A DNA stretch of 64,000 nucleotides from Stutzerimonas stutzeri. Its GTDB lineage: Bacteria; Pseudomonadota; Gammaproteobacteria; Pseudomonadales; Pseudomonadaceae. Position numbers and translations under genes: made by a program. Shown piece by piece: positions 25,293 through 34,280 of the stretch. Position 1 is the stretch's first letter, and each line of letters begins with the position of its first letter. The notes below the pieces were generated by a model that saw only the letters and a program-made list of their open reading frames with translations, did not search any database and had not been told where the DNA came from. Location of the stretch: the NCBI GenBank assembly GCA_002339675.1, contig DDKB01000023.1, forward strand, positions 186,001 to 250,000. Reading direction: 5' to 3'.

Positions 25293-27581
25293 TCACGCGA
25301 GCGTGGCACGCAACTGGCGAGCAGCGGCGACCATGTTCACCAGCGCCGCCTCGGTCTCCGGCCAGGCGCGGGTCTTCAGGCCGCAGTCGGGGTTCACCCA
25401 CAGCCGCTCGGCCGGGATCCGCTCACTGGCCTTTTGCAGCAGCTCGATCATCTCCGCGGTATCCGGCACCCGCGGCGAATGGATGTCGTAGACGCCCGGT
25501 CCGATGTCATTGGGGTAGTCGAACGCGCGAAACGCCTCCAACAGCTCCATCTGCGACCGCGAGGTTTCGATGGTGATGACGTCCGCGTCCATCGCCGCGA
25601 TCGCCTCGATCACGTCATTGAACTCGCTGTAGCACATGTGGGTGTGGATCTGGGTGTCGTCGCGCACGCTGCTGGCGCACAGGCGGAACGCCTCGACCGC
25701 CCAGTCCAGGTATCGCCCCCACTGGGCGCGACGCAGCGGCAGGCCTTCGCGAAACGCCGCCTCGTCGATCTGTACGATGCGGATGCCCGCCGCCTCGAGA
25801 TCACAGACTTCGTCGCGGATCGCCAGCGCCAGCTGCCGGGCCTGCTCCTCGCGGCTGATGTCCTCCCGGGTGAAGGACCACATCAGCATCGTTACCGGGC
25901 CGGTGAGCATGCCCTTCATGACCTTGCCGGTCTGCTGCTGGGCGTAGCGGATCCATTCGACCGTCATCGGCGCGGGCCGGCTGAGGTCACCGACGATGAC
26001 GGCCGGCTTCACGCAGCGCGACCCGTAGCTCTGCACCCAGCCGAACCGGGTGAAGGCGTAGCCGTCGAGCTGTTCGGCGAAATACTCGACCATGTCGTTG
26101 CGCTCGGCTTCGCCGTGCACCAGAACGTCGAGCCCCAGCTGTTCCTGCACCGCGATGGCGTGCCGGATTTCGGCCTGCATCGCTTCGGTGTAGTCGCTCG
26201 CTGCCAGCCTGCCCTGCCGGAACGCCTGCCGGGCCAGGCGGATCGCCGGGGTCTGCGGAAAGGAACCGATGGTGGTCGTGGGAAACGCCGGGAGGTCCAG
26301 CCGTGCCCGTTGCGCCGCGATGCGCTGGGCAAAGGGAGACAAGCGCTGGCTGTGTCGCGGCGTGATCGCGGCGAGGCGCTGCTGCACCGCGCGATCGTGG
26401 ATGCGCGGCGACCGCGCGCGCCCGGTCTGGATCTCGCGGCTGCGCTGCAGGGCTGCCTGCACCTGCGCATCATCGGGGGCTTCGGCGGCCCGTGCCAGCA
26501 GCGCGACCTCGCCGCACTTCTGCACGGCGAAGGCCAGCCAAGATTTGAGCTCGTCGTCCAGCTGGTCCTCACGCGCCAAATCCACCGGCGTGTGCAGCAA
26601 CGAACAGGACGGCGCCAACCAGAGCCGGTCACCCAGCCGCTCGGCCGCGTGGCGCACGACCGCCAGCGCCTTGTCGAGGTCGCAACGCCAGACGTTGCGG
26701 CCGTTGACCAGGCCGAGCGAGAGAATCTTGTAGGCCGGGAGCCAGTCGAGGATCAGCGGGTACTGCTCCGGCGCGCGCACCAGGTCGATGTGCAGCCCGT
26801 CCACCGGCAATGCCGCCGCCAGCCCGAGGTTGTCCTCCAGGTCACCGAAATAGGTGGCGACGATCTTCTTCAGCGGCGCGCGCTGCAGCTGGTTATAGGC
26901 GCGCTCGAACGCGTTCTTCCAATCCTGCGGAAGGTCGAGGACCAGAATCGGCTCGTCGAGCTGCACCCATTCGACGCCCTGCGCGGCCAGCCGGTCGAGC
27001 ACTTGCCCGTAGACCGGCAGCAGGCGCTCGAGCAGTTCCAGCTTGTCGAAGGGCTCACCCTTGACCTTGGCCAGCCACAGATAGGTCAGCGGCCCGATCA
27101 GCACCGGCTTGACCGCATGCCCCAGCGACCTGGCCTCCTCGACCTCCTCGAACAGCTGCGTCCAGGACAACTCGAAGCACTGGTCGGTGACCAACTCCGG
27201 GACCAGGTAGTGGTAATTGGTGTCGAACCACTTGGTCATCTCCTGGGCCTGGGCGCCGCCACAGCAATGCTGCGTGACGCCGCGCGCCATGGCAAAGAGG
27301 GTGTCGAGGGTTGGCTGCCCTGCCGCGGGCCGAAAGCGCTCGGGCACCACGCCGAACATCAGCGAATGCGTCAGCACCTGGTCATACCAGGCGAAATCCC
27401 CGACCGGCAGCAGGTCGATGCCCGCCTCGGACTGGACCCGCCAATGCTCGGCGCGCAGGGCACGTCCGGCTTCGCGCAAGGCGGCTTCGTCGAGGTCGCC
27501 TTTCCAGTACCCCTCCAGCGCCTTTTTCAGCTCGCGATCCGCACCGATGCGTGGAAAACCCAGGGAATGCGCTACAGCCAT
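25293..27581 (-). CDS. metE: Cobalamin-independent methionine synthase
   Basis: Transfers a methyl group from 5-methyltetrahydropteroyl-triglutamate to homocysteine to make methionine without vitamin B12. The 762-residue protein has the zinc ligands His648 and Cys650 in HTHMCYSEF and Cys733 in NPDCGLKTR. The N-terminal half is the paralogous MetE N-domain. A strong GGAGAGG Shine-Dalgarno precedes the ATG at 27581. The upstream region carries two candidate MetR boxes and no cobalamin riboswitch that I can recognise. The regulator gene metR lies nearby but is separated by exoD. Confidence 0.97.
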   Translation of the reverse strand: MAVAHSLGFPRIGADRELKKALEGYWKGDLDEAALREAGRALRAEHWRVQSEAGIDLLPVGDFAWYDQVLTHSLMFGVVPERFRPAAGQPTLDTLFAMARGVTQHCCGGAQAQEMTKWFDTNYHYLVPELVTDQCFELSWTQLFEEVEEARSLGHAVKPVLIGPLTYLWLAKVKGEPFDKLELLERLLPVYGQVLDRLAAQGVEWVQLDEPILVLDLPQDWKNAFERAYNQLQRAPLKKIVATYFGDLEDNLGLAAALPVDGLHIDLVRAPEQYPLILDWLPAYKILSLGLVNGRNVWRCDLDKALAVVRHAAERLGDRLWLAPSCSLLHTPVDLAREDQLDDELKSWLAFAVQKCGEVALLARAAEAPDDAQVQAALQRSREIQTGRARSPRIHDRAVQQRLAAITPRHSQRLSPFAQRIAAQRARLDLPAFPTTTIGSFPQTPAIRLARQAFRQGRLAASDYTEAMQAEIRHAIAVQEQLGLDVLVHGEAERNDMVEYFAEQLDGYAFTRFGWVQSYGSRCVKPAVIVGDLSRPAPMTVEWIRYAQQQTGKVMKGMLTGPVTMLMWSFTREDISREEQARQLALAIRDEVCDLEAAGIRIVQIDEAAFREGLPLRRAQWGRYLDWAVEAFRLCASSVRDDTQIHTHMCYSEFNDVIEAIAAMDADVITIETSRSQMELLEAFRAFDYPNDIGPGVYDIHSPRVPDTAEMIELLQKASERIPAERLWVNPDCGLKTRAWPETEAALVNMVAAARQLRATLA

Positions 27582-27637
27582 GATCCTCTCCTATGTCTTG
27601 AACATGAATGGCACGCATTGTGGACCGGCCCAATCAG

Positions 27638-27650
27638 TGAGAAAACCTCA
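27638..27650. promoter_or_regulatory. Candidate MetR box 1
   Basis: TGAGAAAACCTCA is a perfect inverted repeat of TGAG/CTCA around a 5-nt centre, one substitution per arm from the E. coli MetR consensus TGAA-N5-TTCA. It lies 57 bp upstream of the metE start in the metE/exoD divergent region. Confidence 0.65.
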
Positions 27651-27668
27651 TATTATTTTGGTTAAACA

Positions 27669-27681
27669 CGAGAACTATTCA
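27669..27681. promoter_or_regulatory. Candidate MetR box 2
   Basis: CGAGAACTATTCA has one consensus arm (TTCA) and a degenerate partner (CGAG). It is spaced 31 bp centre-to-centre from box 1, about three helical turns. Tandem MetR sites upstream of metE are known in E. coli. Weaker on its own than box 1. Confidence 0.5.
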
Positions 27682-27742
27682 TTCAAAGACTTTCTCTGAC
27701 GCGCCGCCCTCTAACCTGCAACGGCCACACAAGAACCCGAAC

Positions 27743-28333
27743 ATGGCACCCGACCCGCCCCCACAAAACCTGCGTACCCTGCTGGAATGCCTGGAAGACG
27801 CCGGCCAACCCGGCGAGGACGTCAGCATCGGCGCCATGCTCGACGCCACCGGCCAGCGCAGCTTCGGCGCCCTGTTGCTGGTGCCCGGCTTGCTGGTGTT
27901 TTCTCCGCTGTCCGGTATTCCCGGACTGCCCACCTTGCTCGCGGTGCTGATCGGCCTGATCGCGGCGCAACTGCTGGTGGGCCGCCACCATTTCTGGTTG
28001 CCCCAGTGGCTGTTGCGCCGCCAGGCACCGCGCAGCAAGTACGACCGCGCCATGCACGCCCTCAAGCGCCCCGCCCGGTGGGTGGACCGGCTGATTCGGC
28101 ATCGCCTGACCTGTCTGACGGCCGGACCGGCAGTGCGCCTCAACGCCCTGCTCTGCCTGCTGATCGCCCTGACCATGCCGCCGCTGGAACTGATTCCCTT
28201 CGCCAGCAGCGTGGCCGGCCTGGCGCTGTCCCTGGCCGGCCTGGGGATGATGGCCCGCGACGGCGTGATGGTGCTGCTGGCCATCGTCGTGCTCGGCGTG
28301 CTGGGCACCATGCTGGCCGGGCTCTGGCTCTGA
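27743..28333 (+). CDS. Exopolysaccharide synthesis ExoD family protein
   Basis: A 196-residue membrane protein of the ExoD family. Residues 20-55 carry the family block VSIGAMLDATGQRSFGALLL and GLLVFSPLSGIPGLPT; three or four hydrophobic segments follow, including the C-terminal pair. Rhizobial ExoD affects exopolysaccharide production and alkaline tolerance, but molecular function is unclear. It is divergent from metE and shares the 161-bp intergenic region containing the MetR boxes; metR lies 173 bp downstream. Whether it responds to methionine status is unknown. Confidence 0.88.
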   Translation: MAPDPPPQNLRTLLECLEDAGQPGEDVSIGAMLDATGQRSFGALLLVPGLLVFSPLSGIPGLPTLLAVLIGLIAAQLLVGRHHFWLPQWLLRRQAPRSKYDRAMHALKRPARWVDRLIRHRLTCLTAGPAVRLNALLCLLIALTMPPLELIPFASSVAGLALSLAGLGMMARDGVMVLLAIVVLGVLGTMLAGLWL

Positions 28334-28506
28334 GGCCGGCCGTCGCGCCGTAATCTGGCCCTTGGCCAGCCTTGCGGGCTCGACAGCCGCCGAGTGGCTG
28401 CGCGACACTTGACCAACCTGAGCGCCATTCAAGACTGCCGCAGCCGTTCCTCCGGAACTCTGGCAGCCGACTGCGCCCATCGCTCGTCACCGCAGGAAGC
28501 CCCCGC

Positions 28507-29433
28507 ATGCTGGAAATACGCCACCTGAAGACCCTTCATGCGCTGCGGGAAACGGACAGCCTGGTGGAAGCCGCTGAACGTCTCCACCTGACCCAGTCGG
28601 CGTTGTCGCATCAGTTCAAGGAGCTGGAAGAGCGGCTCGGCCTGCAGCTGTTCGTACGCAAGACCCGGCCAGTGCGCTTTACCAGCGCCGGCTTGCGCCT
28701 GTTGCAACTGGCCGACAGCCTGCTGCCGCAACTGCGCAGCGCCGAGCGCGACCTGGCGCGTCTGGCCGGCGGCACGGCAGGCCGCCTGCACATGGCGATC
28801 GAGTGCCACAGCTGTTTCCAATGGCTGATGCCAACCATCGACCAGTTCCGCGACGCCTGGCCAGAGGTCGAGCTGGACCTGGCCTCGGGCTTTTCCTTTG
28901 CCCCGCTACCGGCACTGGCCCGCGGCGATCTGGACCTGGTGGTCACCTCGGACCCCATCGAACTGCCCGGCATTACCTACGTCCCGCTGTTCACCTACGA
29001 AGCCCTGCTTGCCGTGGCCAACCAGCACCCCTTGGCGTCGCGCCCCTATGTGCGGGCCGAAGACCTGGCACGCGAGACGCTGATCACCTATCCGGTGGAG
29101 CGAGACCGGCTGGATATCTTCACCCGCTTCCTCGAGCCGGCCGACGTCGAGCCGGCGCAGGTGCGCACTTCCGAACTGACGGTCATGATGATGCAGCTGG
29201 TGGCGTCCGGTCGCGGCGTCTGTTGCGTGCCCAACTGGGCGCTGCATGAGTACAGCGCTCGCGGCTACGTTACGGCCAAGCGCCTCGGCGAGAAGGGACT
29301 GTTCGCCACTCTGTATGCCGGCATCCGCGCCGACATGCTCGATTCTCCGTTCATGCGCGACTTCTTGCTGACGGCCAAGGACACCTCCTTCGCCACCCTC
29401 GAAGGCGTCAGCGCGGCGCCGAAGTCGCGCTAG
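28507..29433 (+). CDS. metR: LysR-type transcriptional activator MetR
   Basis: Homocysteine-responsive activator of metE and other methionine genes. The 308-residue LysR-type protein begins MLEIRHLKTLHALRETDSL, with the winged HTH in residues 1-60 (LTQSALSHQFKELEERL). The effector domain contains AIECHSCFQWLMPT, characteristic of MetR and distinguishing it from other LysR proteins. AGGAAG precedes the ATG at 28507. It normally sits divergent to metE; here exoD lies between them. Confidence 0.93.
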   Translation: MLEIRHLKTLHALRETDSLVEAAERLHLTQSALSHQFKELEERLGLQLFVRKTRPVRFTSAGLRLLQLADSLLPQLRSAERDLARLAGGTAGRLHMAIECHSCFQWLMPTIDQFRDAWPEVELDLASGFSFAPLPALARGDLDLVVTSDPIELPGITYVPLFTYEALLAVANQHPLASRPYVRAEDLARETLITYPVERDRLDIFTRFLEPADVEPAQVRTSELTVMMMQLVASGRGVCCVPNWALHEYSARGYVTAKRLGEKGLFATLYAGIRADMLDSPFMRDFLLTAKDTSFATLEGVSAAPKSR

Positions 29434-29441
29434 CCGACGGT

Positions 29442-30578
29442 TCAGCCATCCTGGCGATAGGGCAGCGCCTCGCGCGCCGCCTCGGCATAGCGCAATACCC
29501 CGACCCGCTCCTGCTCGAGAAACCCGGCCACCGCCGCGCGCAGTCCCGGATGCACCAGGTAGTGCCATGACCGCGTGATCACCGGTTCGAAGCCGCGGAT
29601 CAACTTGTGTTCGCCTTGGGCGCCGGCATCGAAGCGGCTCAGCCGCGCCGCAATCGCCTGGTCGATGCCCTGGTAAAAACAGGTCTCGAAGTGCAGCCGG
29701 TCGAATTCGGCCAGGCAGCCCCAGTAGCGCCCGTAAAGCGCCTGGCCATCGACCAGACTGAACGCCATGGCAACCGGCCGGCCGCCCTGGCGCGCCAGCA
29801 CCACGCGAATCGAGCCGGGCATGCGCTCGGCCAGCAGGCTGAAGAATAGCCGCGTCAGGTACGGCGCCTGGCCACGCACCTGGTAGGTGTTGGCATAACA
29901 GGCGTAGACGAAATCCCATTCGGCCTCGCTGAGCTGATCGCCCTGGCGATGCTCGAATTCGATGCCCTGCCCCGCCACCTGCTCGCGTTCCTTGCGCACC
30001 TGCTTGCGCTTGCGCGAGGTGAAGGCGTCGAGAAAGTCCTGGAAATCGCGGTAGCTGCGGTTGTGCCAGTGGAACTGGCAGCCGATGCGCTCCAGCCAGC
30101 CGTCGCGTCCGGTGAAAACCGCGTCGACATCGGGCTCGGTGAAATTGACATGCAGGCTCGACAGGCCACGCTCGGCCAGGCCTGCACTGAGTTCGTCGAC
30201 CAGCAGCGCCGCCGCCTCGAGGTCGCCGAGCAGGCGGGCACCGCTCACCGGTGAAAACGGCACCGCGCCGAGCAGCTTCGGGTAGTACTCGATTCCGGCG
30301 CGGTGGCAGGCGTCGGCCCAGGCCCAGTCAAAAACGTATTCGCCACTGGAATGCGTCTTGCGGTACAGCGGCATTGCCGCGACCGCCCGCCCCTCGTCAT
30401 CACTGAGCAACTGGTGTTGCGCCCGCCATCCGCTGCGCCCGCCAACGCTGCCGCTGTCCTCCAGGGCACTGAGAAAGGCATGGCGCAAGAAGGGTTGCGG
30501 GTCGGCACCGAGCAAGGCGTCCCAGCGTGCGGGATCGAGTTCGGCTAGGCGGGAAAGCGTCTGGATAGGCATGTGCAT
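29442..30578 (-). CDS. FemAB/GNAT-like acyltransferase (COG3146 family)
   Basis: A 378-residue soluble protein of the family often annotated as a peptidoglycan-biosynthesis or GNAT protein (COG3146, DUF482). Recognisable blocks are NPFLRHAFLSALE-like PFLRHAFLSALEDSGSV, SSLHVNFTEPD, QFHWHNRSYRDFQDFL, and KRKQVRKEREQV in the middle. The start is taken at ATG 30578 (30572 is an alternative); a longer frame to 30674 is less likely. It converges with metR, 8 nt apart. The actual substrate is not known. Confidence 0.85.
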   Translation of the reverse strand: MHMPIQTLSRLAELDPARWDALLGADPQPFLRHAFLSALEDSGSVGGRSGWRAQHQLLSDDEGRAVAAMPLYRKTHSSGEYVFDWAWADACHRAGIEYYPKLLGAVPFSPVSGARLLGDLEAAALLVDELSAGLAERGLSSLHVNFTEPDVDAVFTGRDGWLERIGCQFHWHNRSYRDFQDFLDAFTSRKRKQVRKEREQVAGQGIEFEHRQGDQLSEAEWDFVYACYANTYQVRGQAPYLTRLFFSLLAERMPGSIRVVLARQGGRPVAMAFSLVDGQALYGRYWGCLAEFDRLHFETCFYQGIDQAIAARLSRFDAGAQGEHKLIRGFEPVITRSWHYLVHPGLRAAVAGFLEQERVGVLRYAEAAREALPYRQDG

Positions 30579-30799
30579 AGTCTCGCTGCTCGGCAAGCGG
30601 AACAGAAGCCCCACAGCTCGACGGCGCGCGGGCGATCGATAGTAGAGGAAAGCTATCGACAACGGTTTTGTCATAGAAATGTCGTCAATCTTTCGGAAAG
30701 CTGTAACCGTCCCCCTCCATTCTGCCCTCAGCCGCTTGGGGGGTTAGGACCCGGAGGCGGCGAGCTACCAAATCCGCGAACGCACAGAAAGGACATATC

Positions 30800-31870
30800 A
30801 TGCCACGCAAGCTTCTCCCCCTGACCCTCGCCATTGCCGCTGCAGTCGCGTTGCCGACCACCGCCAACGCCTACGAGATTGTCGGCAAGCAGCTGGAGAT
30901 CTATGGCAAGGCCCACGTGTCGGCGGACTTCGTGGACAACGACACCGACAGCGAACTGGCCATCGCCAGCAACTCGTCGCGTCTGGGCTTCAAGGGTATC
31001 AGCGAGATCAACCCGGACCTCAACGCCGTCTACCAGATCGAATCGAAGATCATCATCGACGAAGGCGGTGACAATTTCGCTGGCCGCAACACCTATGTCG
31101 GCCTGGCAGGCGATTTCGGCCAGGTGCTGATCGGCAACCAGGACACCCCGCTCAAGAACGTGCGCAACGCCTTCGACCTGTTCGGCGACACCGTGGGCGA
31201 CGCCCGCAACGTCGCCGACGAGGCCAACCGCCGCGCCAAGAACAGTATCCAGTATGTCAGCCCGAGCATGGCCGGCCTGGTCGCCAGCGCCATGTACGCC
31301 ACCTCGTTCGAAGACTACGAGACCGAGCGCGGCAAGATCGAGAACAACGACTACTCGCTGGCCAGCGTCGCGCTGGGCTACAGCGTCGGCGACCTGGCGT
31401 TCAGCGCCGGCTACGAAAAAGCCGACGGTGACGACGCACAAACCCCGGCCGGTGACGTCCAGGCCTACAAAAGCGATGCCTACCGCGTGGCCGCCAGCTA
31501 CGCCTTTGGCCCGGTCAGCGTGGGCGCGATGTTCGACCGTTTCGAAACCAAGGAACCGGGGCTCGGCGATCGTGATTCCTGGGGCCTGAACAGCGCGTAC
31601 AAGTTCGGCGCCAACACGCTGAAGCTGCAGTACGTGGCGGCCGACGACTGGAGCGACGCCAACGATTCCGGCGCCACCCAGCTGAGCCTGGGCCTGGACC
31701 ACAAGCTGTCCAAGCAGCTGACCGTCTACGGCATCTACAACATGCTGAAGAACGACGACAACACCGCGTCCTACCGCATCAAGGGCGGCCACGACACCGA
31801 CGTCTACCAGGTCGCTGCCGTCGGCGACGACATCAACGTCTTCTCGCTGGGCATGGTCTACAGCTTCTGA
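30800..31870 (+). CDS. Outer-membrane porin, gram-negative porin family
   Basis: A 356-residue beta-barrel porin. A signal peptide ends at TANA (Ala24), followed by YEIVGKQLEIYGKAHVS, the first strand. The recurring pattern of alternating strands (SSRLGFKGISEI, GRNTYVGLAGDFGQVLIG) and the C-terminal VFSLGMVYSF with terminal Phe fit an Omp32/PorB-like barrel. AAGGA lies 6 nt before the ATG. It ends with a strong terminator and is monocistronic. Solute specificity is unknown. Confidence 0.93.
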   Translation: MPRKLLPLTLAIAAAVALPTTANAYEIVGKQLEIYGKAHVSADFVDNDTDSELAIASNSSRLGFKGISEINPDLNAVYQIESKIIIDEGGDNFAGRNTYVGLAGDFGQVLIGNQDTPLKNVRNAFDLFGDTVGDARNVADEANRRAKNSIQYVSPSMAGLVASAMYATSFEDYETERGKIENNDYSLASVALGYSVGDLAFSAGYEKADGDDAQTPAGDVQAYKSDAYRVAASYAFGPVSVGAMFDRFETKEPGLGDRDSWGLNSAYKFGANTLKLQYVAADDWSDANDSGATQLSLGLDHKLSKQLTVYGIYNMLKNDDNTASYRIKGGHDTDVYQVAAVGDDINVFSLGMVYSF

Positions 31871-31901
31871 TCGCCCCCTCGCTCGTATTGCTCCAATTCT
31901 T

Positions 31902-31926
31902 GCCCCGGCCACGCCGGGGCTTTTTT
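31902..31926 (+). terminator. Rho-independent terminator of the porin gene
   Basis: An 8-bp perfect stem GCCCCGGC/GCCGGGGC with a CAC loop is followed by six T residues. Confidence 0.95.
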
Positions 31927-31974
31927 GTGGCAATACGGCCCCTGAAGACAGGCGCGACGGGTGGAGCGTTTCGA

Positions 31975-33096
31975 TCAGCGCTTGCGCAGGATCACGCTGC
32001 CGATGGAGTAGCCCGCGCCGAACGAGCTGAGCACGCCGAGGCTGCCCGAGGGCAGGTCGTCCTGGTGTTTGTGGAAGGCAATCACCGAGCCGGCCGAACT
32101 GGTGTTGGCATAGGTGTCGAGGATAACCGGTGCTTCTTCGGCGGTCGCGTCGCGGCCGAGCAGCTTGCGCACGATCAGGTGGTTCATGTTGAGGTTGGCC
32201 TGGTGCAGCCAGAAACGGTTGACCGCGCTGACCTCGAGGGCGTTTTCCTTCAGGTGTTCGCCAATCAGCTCGGCCACCATCGGGCAGACTTCCTTGAACA
32301 CCTTGCGGCCTTCCTGGACGAACAGCTTGTCCGGGTTGCTCATGGATTCCTCGGCCGTGCGGTTGAGAAAGCCGAAGTTGTTGCGGATATTGTTGGAGAA
32401 CTCGGTCGCCAGCTTGGTACTGACCACGTCCCACTGACAGGGCGAGGTGGCCAGGTCGGCCCGCTCGACGATCACCGCGGTGCAGGCATCGCCAAAGATG
32501 AAGTGGCTGTCGCGGTCGCGGAAGTTCAGGTGGCCGGTGCAGATTTCCGGATTGACCATCAGCACCGCGCGCGCCTGGCCCAGTTGCACGGCGTTGGCGG
32601 CGTTCTGGATGCCGAAGGTTGCCGAGGAACAGGCCACGTTCATGTCGAAGCCGAAGCCCTTGATGCCCAGCGCCGCCTGCACCTCGATGGCGATCGCCGG
32701 GTAGGCACGCTGCAGGTTGGAACAGGCGACGATCACGCCGTCGATGTCGGCTGCAGTCTTGCCAGCGCGCTGCAGCGCCTGCTCGGCGGCCTTGACCGAC
32801 ATCTCGCAGAGAATCGACCATTGAACGTTGCTGCGCTCGGGGATGCGCGGAACCATGCGGTCCGGATCGAGGATACCGGCCTTGTCGGTGACGAAGCGGC
32901 TCTTGATGCCCGAGGCCTTTTCGATGAAGGCAGAGCTCGATTCCGGCATCGGCTGCATCTCACCCGCTTCGATTGCCGCAGCGTTCTCGTCGTTGAACCG
33001 ACGCGAGTAGGTATTGAAGGACTCGACCAGTTCGTCGTTGGAGATGCTCTGGGCAGGGGTATACAGGCCGGTACCGCTGATGACGACGTTATGCAC
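31975..33096 (-). CDS. Beta-ketoacyl-ACP synthase III, PA3286 type
   Basis: Condensing enzyme of the FabH/KAS III fold. The CHN triad is visible: Cys156 in ACSSATFG, His298 in WLHQANLN and Asn331 in YANTSSAGS. The start is the GTG at 33096, with AGAGG 8 nt upstream; this gives 373 residues and the family N-terminus HNVVISGTGLYTP, whereas the longer frame from 33177 adds unrelated residues. Its sequence closely resembles P. aeruginosa PA3286, reported to feed medium-chain acyl-CoA from beta-oxidation into fatty-acid synthesis; that role is from knowledge of the homologue. Confidence 0.9.
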   Translation of the reverse strand: MHNVVISGTGLYTPAQSISNDELVESFNTYSRRFNDENAAAIEAGEMQPMPESSSAFIEKASGIKSRFVTDKAGILDPDRMVPRIPERSNVQWSILCEMSVKAAEQALQRAGKTAADIDGVIVACSNLQRAYPAIAIEVQAALGIKGFGFDMNVACSSATFGIQNAANAVQLGQARAVLMVNPEICTGHLNFRDRDSHFIFGDACTAVIVERADLATSPCQWDVVSTKLATEFSNNIRNNFGFLNRTAEESMSNPDKLFVQEGRKVFKEVCPMVAELIGEHLKENALEVSAVNRFWLHQANLNMNHLIVRKLLGRDATAEEAPVILDTYANTSSAGSVIAFHKHQDDLPSGSLGVLSSFGAGYSIGSVILRKR

Positions 33097-33367
33097 TGTC
33101 GTTCCTCTCGAATAATGCTGTTCGGGATCGGGCGTCGGAATAGAGCGAAGCCGGCGAGCGCCGATGCCATCGTTCATGCCGCGTCTGTTTTATATGGCCG
33201 CTATTGTGCACGAAAACAGGACAGAATCTGCAGCTGGGTGCTTAAAAGCAGGCAAACATCGGCTTGGCGCGCAATGACCTGTACGGCCCCCGGGACAGGA
33301 TGCGGCGTGGTATCGACGGGCTTTCGGGTATTCTTGCGCGCCCTCGCACCGCAGGATGACTGCCCAG

Positions 33368-33898
33368 ATGAAAGATTCCCTTGCCGAGCTGATCAGCCTG
33401 ATCAGCTCGGGCTGCATGAGCGACGACGAAATCAACCGGCTCGCCGACGAAGCCGCCCAGGCCTACGCTGACCCAGTGGGCTTCCTGCGGGCCAATCCGG
33501 ACATCATCTACGACGACGACTTTCCGATCCCACTGGGCGAGTGGATGATCGTCGGCAGTTTGCCGGATACCGTGCTGTTCCAGGCTGACGACTACCAGGC
33601 GCTGTTCGAGCAGATCGTCGGCTCCTTCGGCCCTCAGGTTGAGTTCGTGCTCAAACCCAAGCAGCTGGCGAAAACCGAGCCGCTGAAGGCGCTCAACCGG
33701 ATTCAGACCCAGCTCGGTAGCCTCTACCCGGAAAAAGGCGGCTACGTGCTGGTCGACTTCAGCGAACCGCTCGACGACGAGCTACAGACCGTACTCGTCT
33801 ATACCTGCGACATCGAGCGAGTCATGGCCCTGGCGGTGGAGGTGGGCATCTACGCGGCGCCCGCATTGGCTACCTTTCAGGGCCAAAATCCCGCCTGA
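33368..33898 (+). CDS. Conserved hypothetical protein
   Basis: A 176-residue acidic soluble protein of unknown function. The ATG at 33368 (MKDSLAELISLISSG) has AGG 12 nt upstream; an earlier ATG at 33356 is too close to that AGG. The protein has a helical N-terminus (SDDEINRLADEAAQAY), then GEWMIVGSLPDTVLFQADDYQ and a C-terminal strand-rich part. No catalytic or membrane features. It converges with a DUF3820 gene with only 1 nt between stops. Confidence 0.7.
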   Translation: MKDSLAELISLISSGCMSDDEINRLADEAAQAYADPVGFLRANPDIIYDDDFPIPLGEWMIVGSLPDTVLFQADDYQALFEQIVGSFGPQVEFVLKPKQLAKTEPLKALNRIQTQLGSLYPEKGGYVLVDFSEPLDDELQTVLVYTCDIERVMALAVEVGIYAAPALATFQGQNPA

Positions 33899-33899
33899 A

Positions 33900-34112
33900 T
33901 CAGCGTCGGCGCAAAGGCTCGAGCAAGCCGGACAAGCCGTTATGGTCGATTTCCTGCATCAGCGCCAGCAGTTGGCCGATCTCGCCAGGCGGGAACCCGA
34001 CCCGGGCAAACCAGTTCAGGTAGTTGCCCGGCAGATCCGCGATCAAACGGCCCTTGTATTTGCCATAGGGCATGGTCTGGGTCACCAGACGTTCGAGATC
34101 TTCGGGCTTCAT
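33900..34112 (-). CDS. DUF3820 family protein
   Basis: A 70-residue protein beginning MKPEDLERLVTQTMPYGKYKG, with the family pattern MPYGKYKGRLIADLPGNYLNW. These small proteins are widespread in gammaproteobacteria and resemble part of exonuclease-associated domains, but have no established function. The ATG at 34112 gives the family N-terminus. Confidence 0.85.
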   Translation of the reverse strand: MKPEDLERLVTQTMPYGKYKGRLIADLPGNYLNWFARVGFPPGEIGQLLALMQEIDHNGLSGLLEPLRRR

Positions 34113-34280
34113 CACGCAGAACCGATAGCGAGCGGGCCGCCGATACTGCCATAGCCCTGATTGTCGATCCACGTCGCACCTCGACGCCGCCCGCGGGTCG
34201 GATTGAGCACGGTGCCGCCTCACCGCAGTGGTGGCGCCGCCGAAGAGGCGTATCGCCCAACCGAAAGCCTAGGAGCAGAC

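Noticed and set aside
25434..27665. 743-residue forward open frame over metE
   Set aside because: Antisense to metE, whose zinc ligands and ribosome binding site are clear.
27582..27742. Cobalamin riboswitch upstream of metE
   Set aside because: The intergenic space is only 161 bp and shared with a divergent promoter, and I cannot see the conserved B12-box elements.
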